DNA of 64,000 nt from Patiria miniata (Eukaryota > Echinodermata > Asteroidea > Valvatida > Asterinidae), in NCBI RefSeq assembly GCF_015706575.1, contig NW_024037070.1, positions 8,835,598-8,899,597 on the forward strand. Direction: 5' to 3'. The notes beneath the pieces are model-generated. The model did no database searches, had not been told where the DNA came from, and was given only the letters and a program-made list of their open reading frames with translations. Positions within the stretch are counted from its first letter, which is position 1, and each line of letters starts with the position of its first letter. Both the position numbers and the translations under genes were made by a program. Of the stretch, positions 43,847 through 55,556 are shown piece by piece.

Positions 43847-46800
43847 TCACGTGTTCTCGCTGTTTGCTTCGGGATTTGGTGTTGCTTCAGCTGGCTCTGC
43901 CTTGATGTAATCAGAGGTTTTGAAAATCTCCAGGGGGGTGAATTTCTTTGGCGGTTTCGGACCTGTACTCCTTTTCTGAAAGACAAAGAGTTATACAGCA
44001 GAAATGAATTGATAGTTGAGCATCTTTAACGTTGAGCATTTCTTTAAAAATAAAATCAGTTTTTTGACCCCAGTGACCCCATGATGACCTTTGACCCCAG
44101 TTTGGTGACGTGACATGTTGGGCTTGGCTACTGATAATTTCGACAAAGTTTGGTTGAAATTGGTCACAATATGTGGGAGGAATAGACAATGTCAACGTTT
44201 GTTACTAACTAACAAACAGACTAACGGACAGCATGATGATTCGTTGAGCTGCTATCCCGCAGCTAAAAACAAAACAACTAAGAGGAGTGAATTGTACAAA
44301 CCGTGGTGAAGACCGGCAGGGCACTCAGCAGGTTCTTGATGGAATGCAGAGTTCCTTGCTCTTTCTCAACTTCATTCACTTCCTCTTCCATGGTTGCGAC
44401 ATTATCACGGACGACACTAACAAACTCCTGTACAACAAAGCAGAATAAACACAAAGAAAAGGGACTTAAAAATCATTTCTTCATACTTGAAGAGGCAACT
44501 TTTCTTCTGAACATTTCTGAATAATTAAAAGGGTCCACGGAATGATTTTTTTAAAATAAAAACTGATCATAGTTCTTAAGTTCCTTTAACAAGGTTCCGT
44601 GCACATTATGGAGGTTTCTCTGATATTTCCCTGAGAAATTTTCACTTAAATGAGGTTGCTGGGAAGTCAAGAGGTGGTTGCTGCAAAGCAACTAAGATAC
44701 TGATAATTAAAACCTTTTTTTAATCAAACTTTGTTTCTGATACTTCCATTTCATTTGGACTTCAGAGACTTCTAAATAGTTCTAAAATCAGGGATGAAGC
44801 CAATCCTGGAACAACCCCAAGTTATTATAAACCTCCATAGCGCCCTCTTGGTGGGATCTACAGGTCTTTGAGTCTAACGCACTCACCTCGAGTTTATCGA
44901 TTCGGTGGAAGATGGCTTTGATTTCCTGAGCTTTGGCGTGGATACCTGGGAGACTTCTGTTCAGTGACAAGGAGGAATCTGTGCGAATCTACATTAGGGA
45001 CAGAAGAATGTGGAATGGAGATGCAAGTGAATTCTGTGAAGGTTCTATGTACTTGTTTTGACTTTGCCAAACCTGGCTTTAGTTTTTCATCACTGTTATA
45101 CTGAAATGAAATTTAGCCTTTCTGTCAGTTTTATTCACTACTTCAATCGCTGGTGCAACATTTTACAGTTTACTGGTAAATTTATCATATGTCTCACCAT
45201 GTCTACAACGGCACAGAATTCATCCAGTCTCGTTAGCATTTCTTCAATCTTTTCATCCAGTTGCAGTTTCTTGAGAGGAAAGAAAAACCAATTGAAAAGG
45301 AGGGAGGAGGCGGGTTGAAAAAATTGTCAACGGACTACCCTGTGCTTAGACTTGAAATTTGCCCGGCCGCAACAGTCTGCGTATCGCCTGCCTAAAGGCT
45401 AAATGTATTGTATGATCTCAGTCATATTACTACAGTACAGTGTTAAATACAATGCAGTGGATATTGTTATGGCAGTTGACTGTCTGGCTCCCTGACCTAA
45501 TTGTATTTGTTGTGCCCATTCTTGAAAATCACGCATTCTCGAGAATGGGCATGCACATTCTTGAGAATGTGCAACTGGATCCTTCCTCAATCTTGGCAAA
45601 AAATAACTCTTCCAGATTGAGCGCACATTCTCGAGAATGCGCGACAAGATAACGGTCTTGTCGATGCCGAGCACCGGCTGCGCTTGGCAAGTCTAGCTGA
45701 ATCCTCGTTCACTGATTCTCAATAATTATACTGTTGCAACGCAAGGCGCTGAAAAGTTGAGTGGATATGATAAGTAAAGGCGTATTAATATGGGGGGGGG
45801 GGGGACCGGGAAAATATAAGAGACATAATAATACTAGTGCAAAGAATTCTGATTTTTGGGATAATAAAAGCGGGGGGGGGGGGGGGGGGGGGGACGTAAG
45901 AATGAAGAATGTGAAGAATGAGAATGAATACTGCGACATCCCATAGTGCTAATGCTATTTCCCATTTAAATTGCCACCAATTTATTGTTCACATCCCACC
46001 ATAACGTCGCAGAGCTGGATTCTATCTAGTCAAAAGAGCAATTTTGGCAGCTTCTGGACATCGTTTTTTTTTCGTGGCACGCATATGATACATGCAGGGA
46101 CTTGTAACTTGTCTAGCCTAAACAAAGCACTTCCCAGACTAGTTCCCAGTCCTCCGTTAATACAAAACTTCCCATAGTGGGCAGAAAAAAGCAATAATAA
46201 CAGGTTTAATTTGATTCAAATTATCGTAGTTATACGAGTACAGAAGCATAGCACATTTTCTTTCCTCTTTATATGAATTGTTTCCCTTTTAACCGCTATA
46301 CAATTCATTTAACATAATTATGTCGTGCAATGTTTGTTAAGATTGGGCAAAATTCATAAATTGTGCACGTGATATTCCCACCCAATCTTAAGAATGAGCG
46401 CTCATTCTTAAGAACGCGTGCTCGTTCTTAAGAATGGGCGCTCATTCTTAAGAATGCGCGCCCATTCTCGAGAATGTGCATGCCCATTCTCGAGAATGCG
46501 TGATTTTCAAGAATGGGCACAACATATTCAATGTCAGGATTTTTGGCTCCTCGAACAGTATCAACCAAATGGTTCTCGCACTTTATTTCCCTTTTAACAA
46601 ACCCTCAAAAGCCACAGATTACGAAGAAGACAATGAAATCTGTTTCACATAAAAAGTGGGATTTGATTAAAAAACATGAAAGTAAATGAAAGTAGACATC
46701 CTAGAGCCCTATAAAAGTAAAAAAAAAAAATAGTTTGGCATTTGTTTAGGCTGATTTGATCCTTAACCAATCGAGCTACCAAAGCACTCTGGTTGGTAGG

Positions 46801-47192
46801 GCAGTCATAAATATTCAAAAAGATTCGTGATGGTGTTTTTGCAATGCCGTAACGATATCAGATGAAAATCGCTTTAATTCGGCTGCCGTAACGCTAGCCA
46901 CTAACGCTAGCCACAATCCTGAGGCTGCGTACAGTACGGTCGGCCAGCCACGGCCGGCCACGACGACAGTGCACACTCACTCAATGACTCGAACATTAAA
47001 CTGGATTTTTACTGAGAAATTTAGTTTATGAATCAATATCCCAAGACTTCATAAGTTATCTATCAAATAGCTCACCTCCCTCTGTGGATCTACCATTACA
47101 TATTCCGCATAATCTCTGGCGGTTTCTTCCAAAATTTCAGCGGTTCTGTCAGGATCGCAATCCTTGTTTTCCTCCGTCACGGGGTCCGACAT
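43847..47192 (-). CDS. BLOC1S4: BLOC-1 complex subunit 4 (cappuccino), 5 exons
   Basis: Subunit of BLOC-1 (shared in part with BORC-type complexes), which sorts cargo from early endosomes to lysosome-related organelles. Coding exons in transcript order: 47192-47076, 45269-45198, 44988-44887, 44427-44302, 43975-43847. The total is 546 nt, 181 aa, with every intron in phase 0 and GT-AG. Recognised from LPGIHAKAQEIKAIFHRIDKLE, close to human VPRIHAKAAEMRRIYSRIDRLE, from LTRLDEF before it, and from the C-terminal PLEIFKTSDYI. The middle is predicted coiled coil (heptad-like residues about 40-140). Human BLOC1S4 is 217 aa with a longer Gly/Ala-rich N-terminus and, as I recall, is intronless; here it is split. 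The ATG at 47192 follows AAGCAAG. Intron 1 (1.8 kb) carries a nested transposon pair. Confidence 0.9.
45509..46523. mobile_element. Inner inverted-repeat element with GTTGTGCCCATTCTTGAA termini
   Basis: The left end reads GTTGTGCCCATTCTTGAAAA, then TCACGCATTCTCGAGAATGG; the right end is its exact-looking complement. About 1015 bp, containing two G runs (13 and 22 G) and palindrome clusters near both ends. No transposase frame. Inserted into the outer element, so it is the younger of the two. Confidence 0.65.
46383..46517. repeat. Array of TTCTTAAGAA / TTCTCGAGAA palindromes at 20-bp spacing
   Basis: Palindrome centres fall at 46388, 46408, 46428, 46448 and 46468 (exact 20-bp steps), then 46490 and 46507. 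Cores are CATTCTTAAGAATG or CATTCTCGAGAATG, separated by further small palindromes (AGCGCT, GCGCGC, TGCATGC). Related palindromes lie at 45518-45560 and 45619-45646. Confidence 0.9.
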
Positions 47193-47666
47193 CTTGCTTT
47201 AAGAATCTCTCAACACTAGGTGGCGCTACAACACTTTACTGGCCTAAAATTTCACGCGACATTTTAATTTTCACTGCTTGAGCGATCGTGATGTTTAATT
47301 AGTTAGCCCTGCCTCATTGAGTGTTTAGGCTGTATTTTCGACTAGACTTCACCACTTGCATGTTCTACAACAGTCGAACGCAAACTTTACAGGTAAGCAT
47401 TCAAAGATTTTGGTTCTGTTTTAACGAAAGTAAATGGAGTTTTACTCATGTTGAACGGATTGGATTGTCGCAACACGTCGTTGAGGAAAAAGTCAAAACG
47501 CTGTTCCCATGGTTCCGTTACTGCAGTCTAGTGTAGTGACTGAAAATCACTCATCATCAGACTGGTTATAAAGCATGGAGCTAAAAGTGGGACTTGTAAT
47601 ACAGTATCCTTGTGTCATAGGCCCAACCTCATTTTTTTTTTGCCAAATGAGACTTTTAATTTACGC
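47193..47666. other. BLOC1S4 promoter region and possible divergent exon
   Basis: No clear TATA box. A strong donor TTTACAG/GTAAGC at 47392/47393 on the plus strand could end a non-coding first exon of a divergent transcript, perhaps leading to the coding exon at 55557. Splice-signal inference only. Confidence 0.3.
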
Positions 47667-48049
47667 AGTGGCTATTGTTACGGCAGCCGTAACGCATTTC
47701 CCATTTTCTATCGTTACGGTAGACTGCAACCTGGCAACTTTTATAAAAAAAACATGACAAGAAAATATAAAATTAGAAGGAAAAAAGTGAATTTGAACTT
47801 TATGAAATTCGGACTTTATTTCCCTTTTAAAAAAAATCCTCCAAAGCCTCAGGTTAGAAAAGGAAAAAAATTCGAGTGCAAAACTGAGATTCGAACCCGC
47901 AACCTCGCGGTGCAAAATCCTACCCTCTATCGGCTGAGCTGGCGCACTGCTCGATAAAACGTGGAGAAACAAATAATTATATACCCGCGTGCGTATCAAA
48001 AAAATATCGTAGAGGGCGCTAAACAACGAGTGCCGTAACGATAGCCACT
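47667..48049. mobile_element. MITE with AGTGGCTATTGTTACGGC termini (uninterrupted copy)
   Basis: Left AGTGGCTATTGTTACGGCAG, right complement AGTGGCTATCGTTACGGCAC. The centre contains a minus-strand tRNA-like segment with B box GGTTCGAATCT and an A-box-like CAGCTCAGCCGAT. Sister of the interrupted copy in BLOC1S4 intron 1. Confidence 0.65.
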
Positions 48050-48530
48050 TCGTTTAATTTATATTGCAAAGATATTGGCGACCGTGTACTACACGGTGTA
48101 GACTGTAGTGTTTAGTTTCAATCAAAATTAGAGTGAAGTCTGACATTGTCTGAAGAGTGTTTTTTATTACTAAAAAATGACCTTTTCAACTCAAAGCAGA
48201 CTTCTCTCAATAAGCATGTAATGACACCTTTTTGTAATTTTTGAACAGTTTCTTGTGGTAGAAGTTACCATTTTCCTACGCTGTTTACGGTTGGTGCCGT
48301 GCGATTCAGCGCGTCTCGAGCGTTCATGTATGGAGGAAGGAATAGACTCACGGTACATCGCGCGGTGATCGCCATCTTTATTTTTGTGTTGCGTTTTGTC
48401 ATTGTCATCGTCATTTTACCCCCAAATTTCCCTCAAAAATTCAAAACTCTGCCCTTTATCATGTTTATCTATGACATACATGACATACATGTACCTACCT
48501 GCGTGTTCTTAATGTTGCCAACTAGTTTGG

Positions 48531-48747
48531 TAGGGAAAGATTTCCATACGAAGTTCACTCATTTTCCTCTGTATTGACTAACAAGCCCCCAGATAGCAAT
48601 TTCATGTCATCAAAGTCAATTTGAGCAGTGAGAAAATACAAGCATTTTCTTAGAAAACACTTAGAATTTTTCAGTCCAATCTCATAGGGTTTGTACACAG
48701 GGTGTTGAGTGAACTTCGTATATATGGAAATCTTTCCGGTGGTAGGG
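48531..48747. mobile_element. Short MITE with GGAAAGATTTCCATA termini
   Basis: The left side reads GGTAGGGAAAGATTTCCATA, then CGAAGTTCACTCA. The right side is its complement, with a TATA insertion, ending GGTAGGGC. About 217 bp. Confidence 0.6.
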
Positions 48748-48875
48748 CAAATAATTTAAAAGTGGGTTTCGTTCCTAAGGATGCTTGAGACTATTATTAT
48801 TCACGTACAGTCAAGCAAGGTATTTCGTGTCATAATAATTTGGCAGTTTTGTTTTTTGCTGTTTGCAAATGTTAA

Positions 48876-49283
48876 CCCTAACCGCCCTGAATCCTCCAAA
48901 ATCCTTTTTGCAAATTGGAGGAATTTGCAGGATTGAGGTTACATGGCAAAAGTGGGTTGCAGATTTCGGAGTACGCACTGTGTCAAGGTCTTGGGCCGGA
49001 CCTTGTGTTGTTTATGCTCAGCCGTGCATAAATTTAGTCCTTGATTATACTTGACATCCTCCACACTGCTCCAGGATGTCACTGCCTCTGCCTCAGCCTA
49101 TTGACAGTCATAGCTGGAGGATTTTGCAGGATTCAGGCAGTGGTCACCCCTCCATGGACCATATTCAAGAAATAGCGGAGGAATTTGCAGGATTGAGGCT
49201 ATACGCTATTTTTCCATGAGGCCAATTGGAGGATTTTGCAGGATTGAGGCTACATCCTAGCAAAAAGGCCTAGGGAGTTAGGG
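48876..49283 (+). mobile_element. piggyBac-like MITE, copy B
   Basis: TTAA at 48872-48875 precedes CCCTAACCGCC. The right end ...GGGAGTTAGGG is followed by TTTTAA. The interior carries repeated GGAGGATTTTGCAGGATTGA modules in both orientations and TGTGTCAAGGTCTTGGGCC. About 408 bp. Confidence 0.7.
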
Positions 49284-51242
49284 TTTTAATTACCTTTTAA
49301 GTTACATGTAGCTAGGAAGGCCTGAAGTTTCACTCCCATCAGCATTTTCTCAGAGCCAATACTTGAGAAAGTACGATAAAGCATGCTGTACAAGATGTGA
49401 CATTTGTTTACAAAATGGCATGTTGTGGTCACGTAATGCAACAGTTTTACTCATTCATCCGTAGTCACCACACCTTTTGGCAACATGATAACACATGAAG
49501 AAAGAGTAATGAAAAGTTCAATAAAAAAAGAGCCACACTTTTTGAAATTAATGTTTATTGCAGACTGCCGCGAACAGACATACAGACATAAAACACATTA
49601 CGTGTGCGTTGGTTCCACTGCCGCTGGAACAAACTTTTGTCAGGGGGTGCTGGAATTTCTAAAGGACGGACAAAATTAATACGGAAGAGGAGCGCAAAGC
49701 CCTTACGTCGTGGCTTAATTTGGAATATGGATGATCTTTGGTACGGTGCAATCTGAGGCGATTCCTGGCCACTTTCATAGTTTACCTTTTTTAGCAAAAG
49801 TTTTTTTGAGATTTAAGACAATTTATTTTATTATTTTGTTTAGGATATACTATTGCTCTTAAAAACCCTGTATTTTTATCTCCATTTTTGGTTCCATTTA
49901 ATTCTGGAAAAAGAATTACGCATGACATCGCATGTAAATATTATTGTTGCAAGGCTGCTTTCTTACATTTAGTAAGAGATTTAGGGCCCGCTTTAAGGCC
50001 CCGGAAAATGTTGGATTCTGGATGCACTGTGATGAAATATACTGGTAGTATACTGAAAATTATAAAACCCGAAAGGATGTCATTTTGGTTTCAGTTAAAA
50101 CAAATGGTTCAACTGGAAGCAGATGAATTTCTGTTCATAAAAATATTCACTTAGTTCTAACTCACCAAACGATGTGGCTCTCGATATACATATTTGCAGT
50201 GTTATTTGTTTGTTACAGGGAATGGCAAATATAAAAGACTAAAAGACATCTAGACATAATGGGTCTCATATTTCTCATAAACTTTATTTACCTTTCTTTA
50301 ATAATAGACATAATTTGCGCCATTATTTGGGGCTATAGGCAAGGATTTATCGGTCTACTGAGTTTTTATGAGGAAAAACTTGCAGAGGGTAAAACATGAA
50401 TAGTGTTTTTCTATTAAAACGAAACTACATTGCAATTGGCGTAAAGCATGACTGGTTTAAATCAAAGCCCGTCCCACTCCTATTAGGTTGGGGATGTGTG
50501 TTCACCTTGCTTTTTGTTAATGTTGAGTACAGAATGCTTGCATCGTCAATGAAACTTTTAAATGAAAAGAAAAACCTTCATGGGAAAACTATGAACATTT
50601 GCCCCTATTGAAAGATCGAATGAAAAAAATCCTGGCAAGCATAATCAACTTTGCCACCATTGTCATGGCCGAGGTTATTGCTTTCGGGTCAAAGCTTCCA
50701 GTGGCGGAATATCATAGACATGTCATGATTTTAGATACCTTGAGAGAAATATCGATTCTGCACTGCCTGAAGATTTAGAAAATACCTCCTCTTGACATTT
50801 TACAGTGTTTGTGCTAGACTTTCGAAGCGCCATGCTTAACCGCTGGAACACATTTTTGCCCAGGAGTAGGGGGTGCTGAAGCATATTCCAACACCCCAAT
50901 CCCAATAGTTGGGGGAGCTGCAGCACCCACAGCACCCCCCGTTCCCGCGGGCTTGGTTGGTTCTAAATGTAACTTACTCATATTGTTGAAAGTTTCATTT
51001 TGGGGGGGGGGGGGTTTAGTTACAGTTGTTTGTAGATTTAAAATAATATGGAATTAATTAATGTATGCAGTTTTTGAGGATCTTATTTAAGTTTAAGATT
51101 GGAGGGAAAATTTCAGGAGAAACTTTGGGGACGATTTTTTTTTCGATTTCAAAAAAAATTTCACCAGATATGATATGAAGAAACGAACAGGAAGTTTTCA
51201 ACGTGAAAATCCTTTCTATTAATTTTGACAGGCATACATGTA
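49284..51242. other. Intergenic, nothing coding seen
   Basis: AT-rich with scattered short frames lacking any domain. A G run near 51001-51013 is the only notable tract. Confidence 0.5.
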
Positions 51243-51904
51243 CATGGTGACCTCAAAAGAAAATGCAACCCTAAAACATTTGCCTTTTGAAAACAAAAAG
51301 GGATAGGTGGCTTTTTATGTTTTGGGTATCAGATTAATGCTGAGAGATTTTTCTTTCAAATGCTGAAAAAATCATGAAAATACCACTTTGGATTGCTGAG
51401 AAAATGCCAATTACGTAAAAGTACCATAGTCATTGTTCATCCTGTACACAAGAACTTCAAACAGTGAAACATTTGACTGTAAGCCTACTTTCAATTATCC
51501 TCGTTTGTGCAATTTCTTTAATATTTTGACATATTTATGATGCTGAAAAGGTTTTTTTAAAAAGATGAGATTCTTGTTCAGGTGGAAAACAAAAGGTATT
51601 TCCTTCAAATTCATTTGCACCCTTGTCATATTATGTGTTGTTTTGTACTTAGGATTAGGACATGCACAAATAAGTACAGTGAAAATCCCTTACTGTGGTA
51701 ATTGTTTGAGTACAGGATGAAAAATGACTACTTTTACGTAACTGGCATTTTCTCAGCAACCCAAAGTGTATTTTCATGATTTTTTTCAGTATTTGAAAGA
51801 AAATGTTATCAGCTTTAATCTGATACCCAAAAAATAAAAATCCACAGATCCCTTTGTTTTTTAAAGGCAAATGTTTTAGGGTTGCATTTTTTTGGGTCAC
51901 CCTG
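51243..51904. mobile_element. Foldback-type element with arms of about 220 bp
   Basis: The left arm runs from CATGGTGACCTCAAAAG through AATGCAACCCTAAAACATTT to CATCCTGTAC. The right arm is its diverged complement; read inward its end is CAGGGTGACCCAAAAAAATG. About 662 bp with a spacer of about 200 bp. The terminus resembles that of 20054-20697 and Tc1/mariner-type ends. Confidence 0.7.
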
Positions 51905-52604
51905 TATTCCATGAACATTGCAGGCACGAGATATAACTTGTGTGCTGTCCCCATGTGTAAATGTGAAGACACTTCCAAAACAGTTTATCTCACTCTACTG
52001 TCGTTAAAACATCAATCAATTAATGAAGTCCGGCCATTGTCATTAAAAATCCCCAGATCATATGAATACATCAGGATATCATTATGCGATAGCTCGTAGA
52101 AAAATACTACAAAACCCACGTGCCTGGAAAGACAATATACATGTACCTGTCACCATGACGACAAGTTGCATTGTCACCATTGACGTCATAAACAGTAGGC
52201 AGCTTAGACATCCCATTGTGCGGACAGTTTGCTTTCTATTCTTAAACTTCTTCTTTTCTTTTTTTGGAATGGGGGAGGGAAGCTTGTCAATTCTTGTCAT
52301 TGTTATTGTGTTGACTTTGTAGGATCAGTAAAAGGCACTTATATGTACCGGTAAGCCGACTTGGAGATGAAAGAAGTGCGTGTGAACGAAGGATGGTTGT
52401 CATTCCAAGTGGGAGTACATGTACAAATGTACACGGGAGTGGGATTTTCATCTAGATTTTTTCTGGTTGACGGGTCTGATGCCAGGCTTCTCCTGACCAG
52501 TTGTAATCATAAGATGCAGTGTTTGTAGCAGGCTTGGAATTTCTTGTTCACTGATTCACAAAAAACAGTTTATGCTTATCTACACGTGTACATGTATGTA
52601 TTTA

Positions 52605-52768
52605 GTGTAGCACATAAAATGTAACAAAACTGGAATGACACAGTCTGATCCAGGTTATCATATCATACGTCGTGGTTTGTACGCAAGTGTAGCACATAAA
52701 ATGTAACAAAACTGGAATGACACAGTCTGATCCAGGTTATCATATCATACGTCGTGGTTTGTACGCAA
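52605..52768. repeat. 82-bp tandem duplication
   Basis: Two copies beginning GTGTAGCACATAAAATG that appear identical, so probably recent. The frame across it is not coding. Confidence 0.95.
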
Positions 52769-53045
52769 GTGGACTGTGGACGAGTGTTTTTTTAATTGAT
52801 GGTTGTGTGACTCAGAGCTTGGTTCTTTTCTTCATGCTAAAACAACTGCAAAGCGAATTTGATATCTCTGAAGGTAGGTTCATACTAAGAATGATGAATG
52901 TGAAGTAGTGACTTTGATGTCGCAAACATGCAATTCTCCCGAATTGAAATGTTTTGAGGAAACTTTGACGTGACGTCATGTTTGCGTTTGCATCGAGTAC
53001 GATCACTCACATGTAACATTCATATGGCCAAATAAAAAAAAACAA

Positions 53046-53341
53046 ATATGTTTAGCGTCCCCGCCGGGCTTCCTTTTTGGAGGCCACCTCTTTTTTTTTT
53101 GAAAAAAAACCCTGAAAAAATAATAAATTTTGACAAAACAGTGACATCATTTTGGCCTCTTTCTCTGTTGCATCTAGCCCATATAATATGTCATTTTCTG
53201 AGTCCAAGTGGCAGCCATTTAAAAAGAAAAGATGGCGGCCATCTTTGAAAATAGCCTGGGCGGTCGTTTTGGGGGGAAAAAAGAGAAAAAAAGGGCCTCC
53301 TCCTTCCCTTTTTTCAAAAAGGCAGGATGCTAAACATGTTT
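53046..53341. mobile_element. Short MITE with ATGTTTAGC termini
   Basis: Left ATATGTTTAGCGTCCCCGCC; complement of right ACATGTTTAGCATCCTGCC. The interior has poly-T/A runs and the palindrome AAGATGGCGGCCATCTT. About 296 bp. Confidence 0.55.
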
Positions 53342-55556
53342 TTTTTTTAAATTTGACCTAACATGCAGATTTTTCCTCTGGAGTTAAATTGTGTTCAAAT
53401 TTTATAAATCTGCAGGGCAATTAATGACAGGGTATAACAAATTTGTGATTGTCGCTGTCACCCTGAGTATGAACCATCCATAAGAGTGGGACATCAGAGT
53501 ACATGTAGGTCCATTGAATAATACTGTCGGATAAAAGAAATCTTGGATTTTTGGTTTTTTGTTTGAAAGTGTATTTATGTTCTTGTTTTGAAGAGAGTTT
53601 GAAGCTTTGGATGTTTATTGTTTTCCGTCTCTCGGGGAAATTACCCGAGATTTTGTGGCAGCTGTTTCTTCCAGCTGAGTAGTCTCTGTAAAGGTCGGCT
53701 TTTTTTTTTTTTTTTTTTTACAGCTCAGTGCAGATGTGTCTTTCCAAAAGGTTAAATTATACGCTGTGTGATGTATTCAAGGCAGCGTCAACATCTTAAT
53801 TAGACTGATTGTCTTGTCTTTAAAGGTTACCCATTGAGTCTCACAATTTTTTTTTTGTGAGACCTGTGAAATAGATGTTTTGCTGACATGAAAAAGATTT
53901 TATCTGACCAAGAAGTGGTATTTAAGTATGTACAATATGTAAAGTATATAGTCACAGATTATCCATTCCTAGTGTACGTGTGCATACAGTATACTGCAGT
54001 TTTTATGGACATAACTGAAATACATGTGTGAAAATAAAATTAAAATTGGTAATTAGAGGTACAATTGGTGCCTGCCTGTGCACCACTACAGCATATACAT
54101 TTTGTATCTAGTTTGTCCTGTGAATCTCGGACATGACTGCCAATATCTCCTAGTCTGTAGTCACTGTTTGTAGTTCAATTTGACAAAAGTATGGTAATGG
54201 AAAAAACCATCATATTATGTTTTAAATTGACCTATTGCTGTTTGCGAGTTAGCCACGCCCCTTAGACAACCCTATGGAATTTTGTATGTACATGTACATG
54301 TTAAGTTTTGTTTGTCTCAGATTTTGTGCGTTCCGCGTCCATTTGTGTAATTGAACAATATTCCACAAGCTGCGTTGACGCGATTCTACCGTGATAGGTT
54401 AATTACATATTTAACCCTTGTTTGTGAACCTTTTAACATAGAATTCTGACTAATAAGTCGTCAAACCATCAGTGTTCCAACGCTAATAGGGCCTAAACGT
54501 CTGTGCTGAAATTATTTCTTCCTTTAATGTTTGTAAATTTTTGTCTGTGAATCGTTCTGAAATTCTGTCCAATATCCGTATTTATACTATTTGTTTTGAT
54601 TTCATAGATTTTTGTGTGGTTTATTTATTAAGCCACACGATACCTAGATTATAAATACCCACACGGATCTATAATTTTTGTAAGCGCACATAGTGGAGGT
54701 ACATGTTAACCAATCATTATTGCCATGGCACTGTGGGATAAACAACGGATTTGTCTGGTTTCTGTTACAGCTGAATCGGAAGCCGTACACCATCTCTTGC
54801 TAAAGCCTGCCGAGACAGCTACTGTTCTGCTGCCCTACTGCATGGGAATTTTAATGAGTCCAGATTTTTTTTTTTGGCTGTCAGCGCTCAACATGCCAAG
54901 CAGATGTCAATGAGTCTACTTTGTACATCTAAGCCTCTACGATATTCAAAGAGGGAATAGTGGACGTGCATATGATATTTAGCTTTGCCAGAGTCAGTGA
55001 GCTGAGCCATATGCGTATTACAGATGTATAATTCAGCTATCGGACAGTTGAAGGCATCATCCATTTGAGGGACCTTTATCTGCACGTTCTTGTGCCGTCG
55101 GCCATTCACACATCATTGGCTGTTCATCTTCTGATGAGGTTATCGCTTATTTATGTCCACTGACTGAATAATGGATCGTTTCACTGGAAACCTCATCAGA
55201 GCCGCTGAGACAGACTGAGAACTTCAGAGAACTTCATTGCCATTCGCACTGCTGCACACCGTACACGCGCACATAATCTCCTCTCGACAGGAGTGTGGAG
55301 AACCTTTCTTAGAAGGAAAGAAAAAAGAAATCGATTTGACTGAGCTGTGAACTCCTCACTCGTCAAGTCTGAAATCCGCCCCGCAGCGTCCCGTGCTCGG
55401 ATTCACCTTCAGTGTGTGCTGAGAGAAAGAGGAAGATTTTGTTGTGATTGATCGCCGACAATGATCGGGATGCTGTTGTGATTAACTACATCTACTTGAT
55501 GAGGCGTCCATGGATTTGCAGATTTAGGAACTAGACTTCTTTCCCTGGACAAAAAC
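53342..55556. other. Presumed promoter and 5' UTR of the gene starting at 55557
   Basis: Mostly AT-rich non-coding sequence with a T run near 53700. Directly upstream of the coding exon, a short uORF at 55510-55527 (Met-Asp-Leu-Gln-Ile-stop) overlaps no coding sequence. An in-frame TGA at 55500-55502 limits the main start to 55557. Confidence 0.4.

Larger units (their letters stand above)
45456..46902. mobile_element. Outer MITE with AGTGGCTATTGTTACGGC termini, interrupted by another element
   Basis: The left terminus AGTGGATATTGTTATGGCAG and the complement of the right terminus AGTGGCTAGCGTTACGGCAG match each other and the element at 47667-48049. Its interior CTTTATTTCCCTTTTAA and a tRNA-like stretch are also shared. 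With 45509-46523 removed it would be about 430 bp, close to the 383 bp of the sister copy. It lies in BLOC1S4 intron 1. Confidence 0.6.

Noticed and set aside
46383-46517. Heat-shock elements
   Set aside because: HSEs need alternating nGAAn/nTTCn in 5-bp steps; here TTC and GAA are four bases apart and the period is 20 bp.
47610-48026. Open frames of 115-121 codons on both strands
   Set aside because: Both lie inside the MITE at 47667-48049 and encode nothing recognisable.
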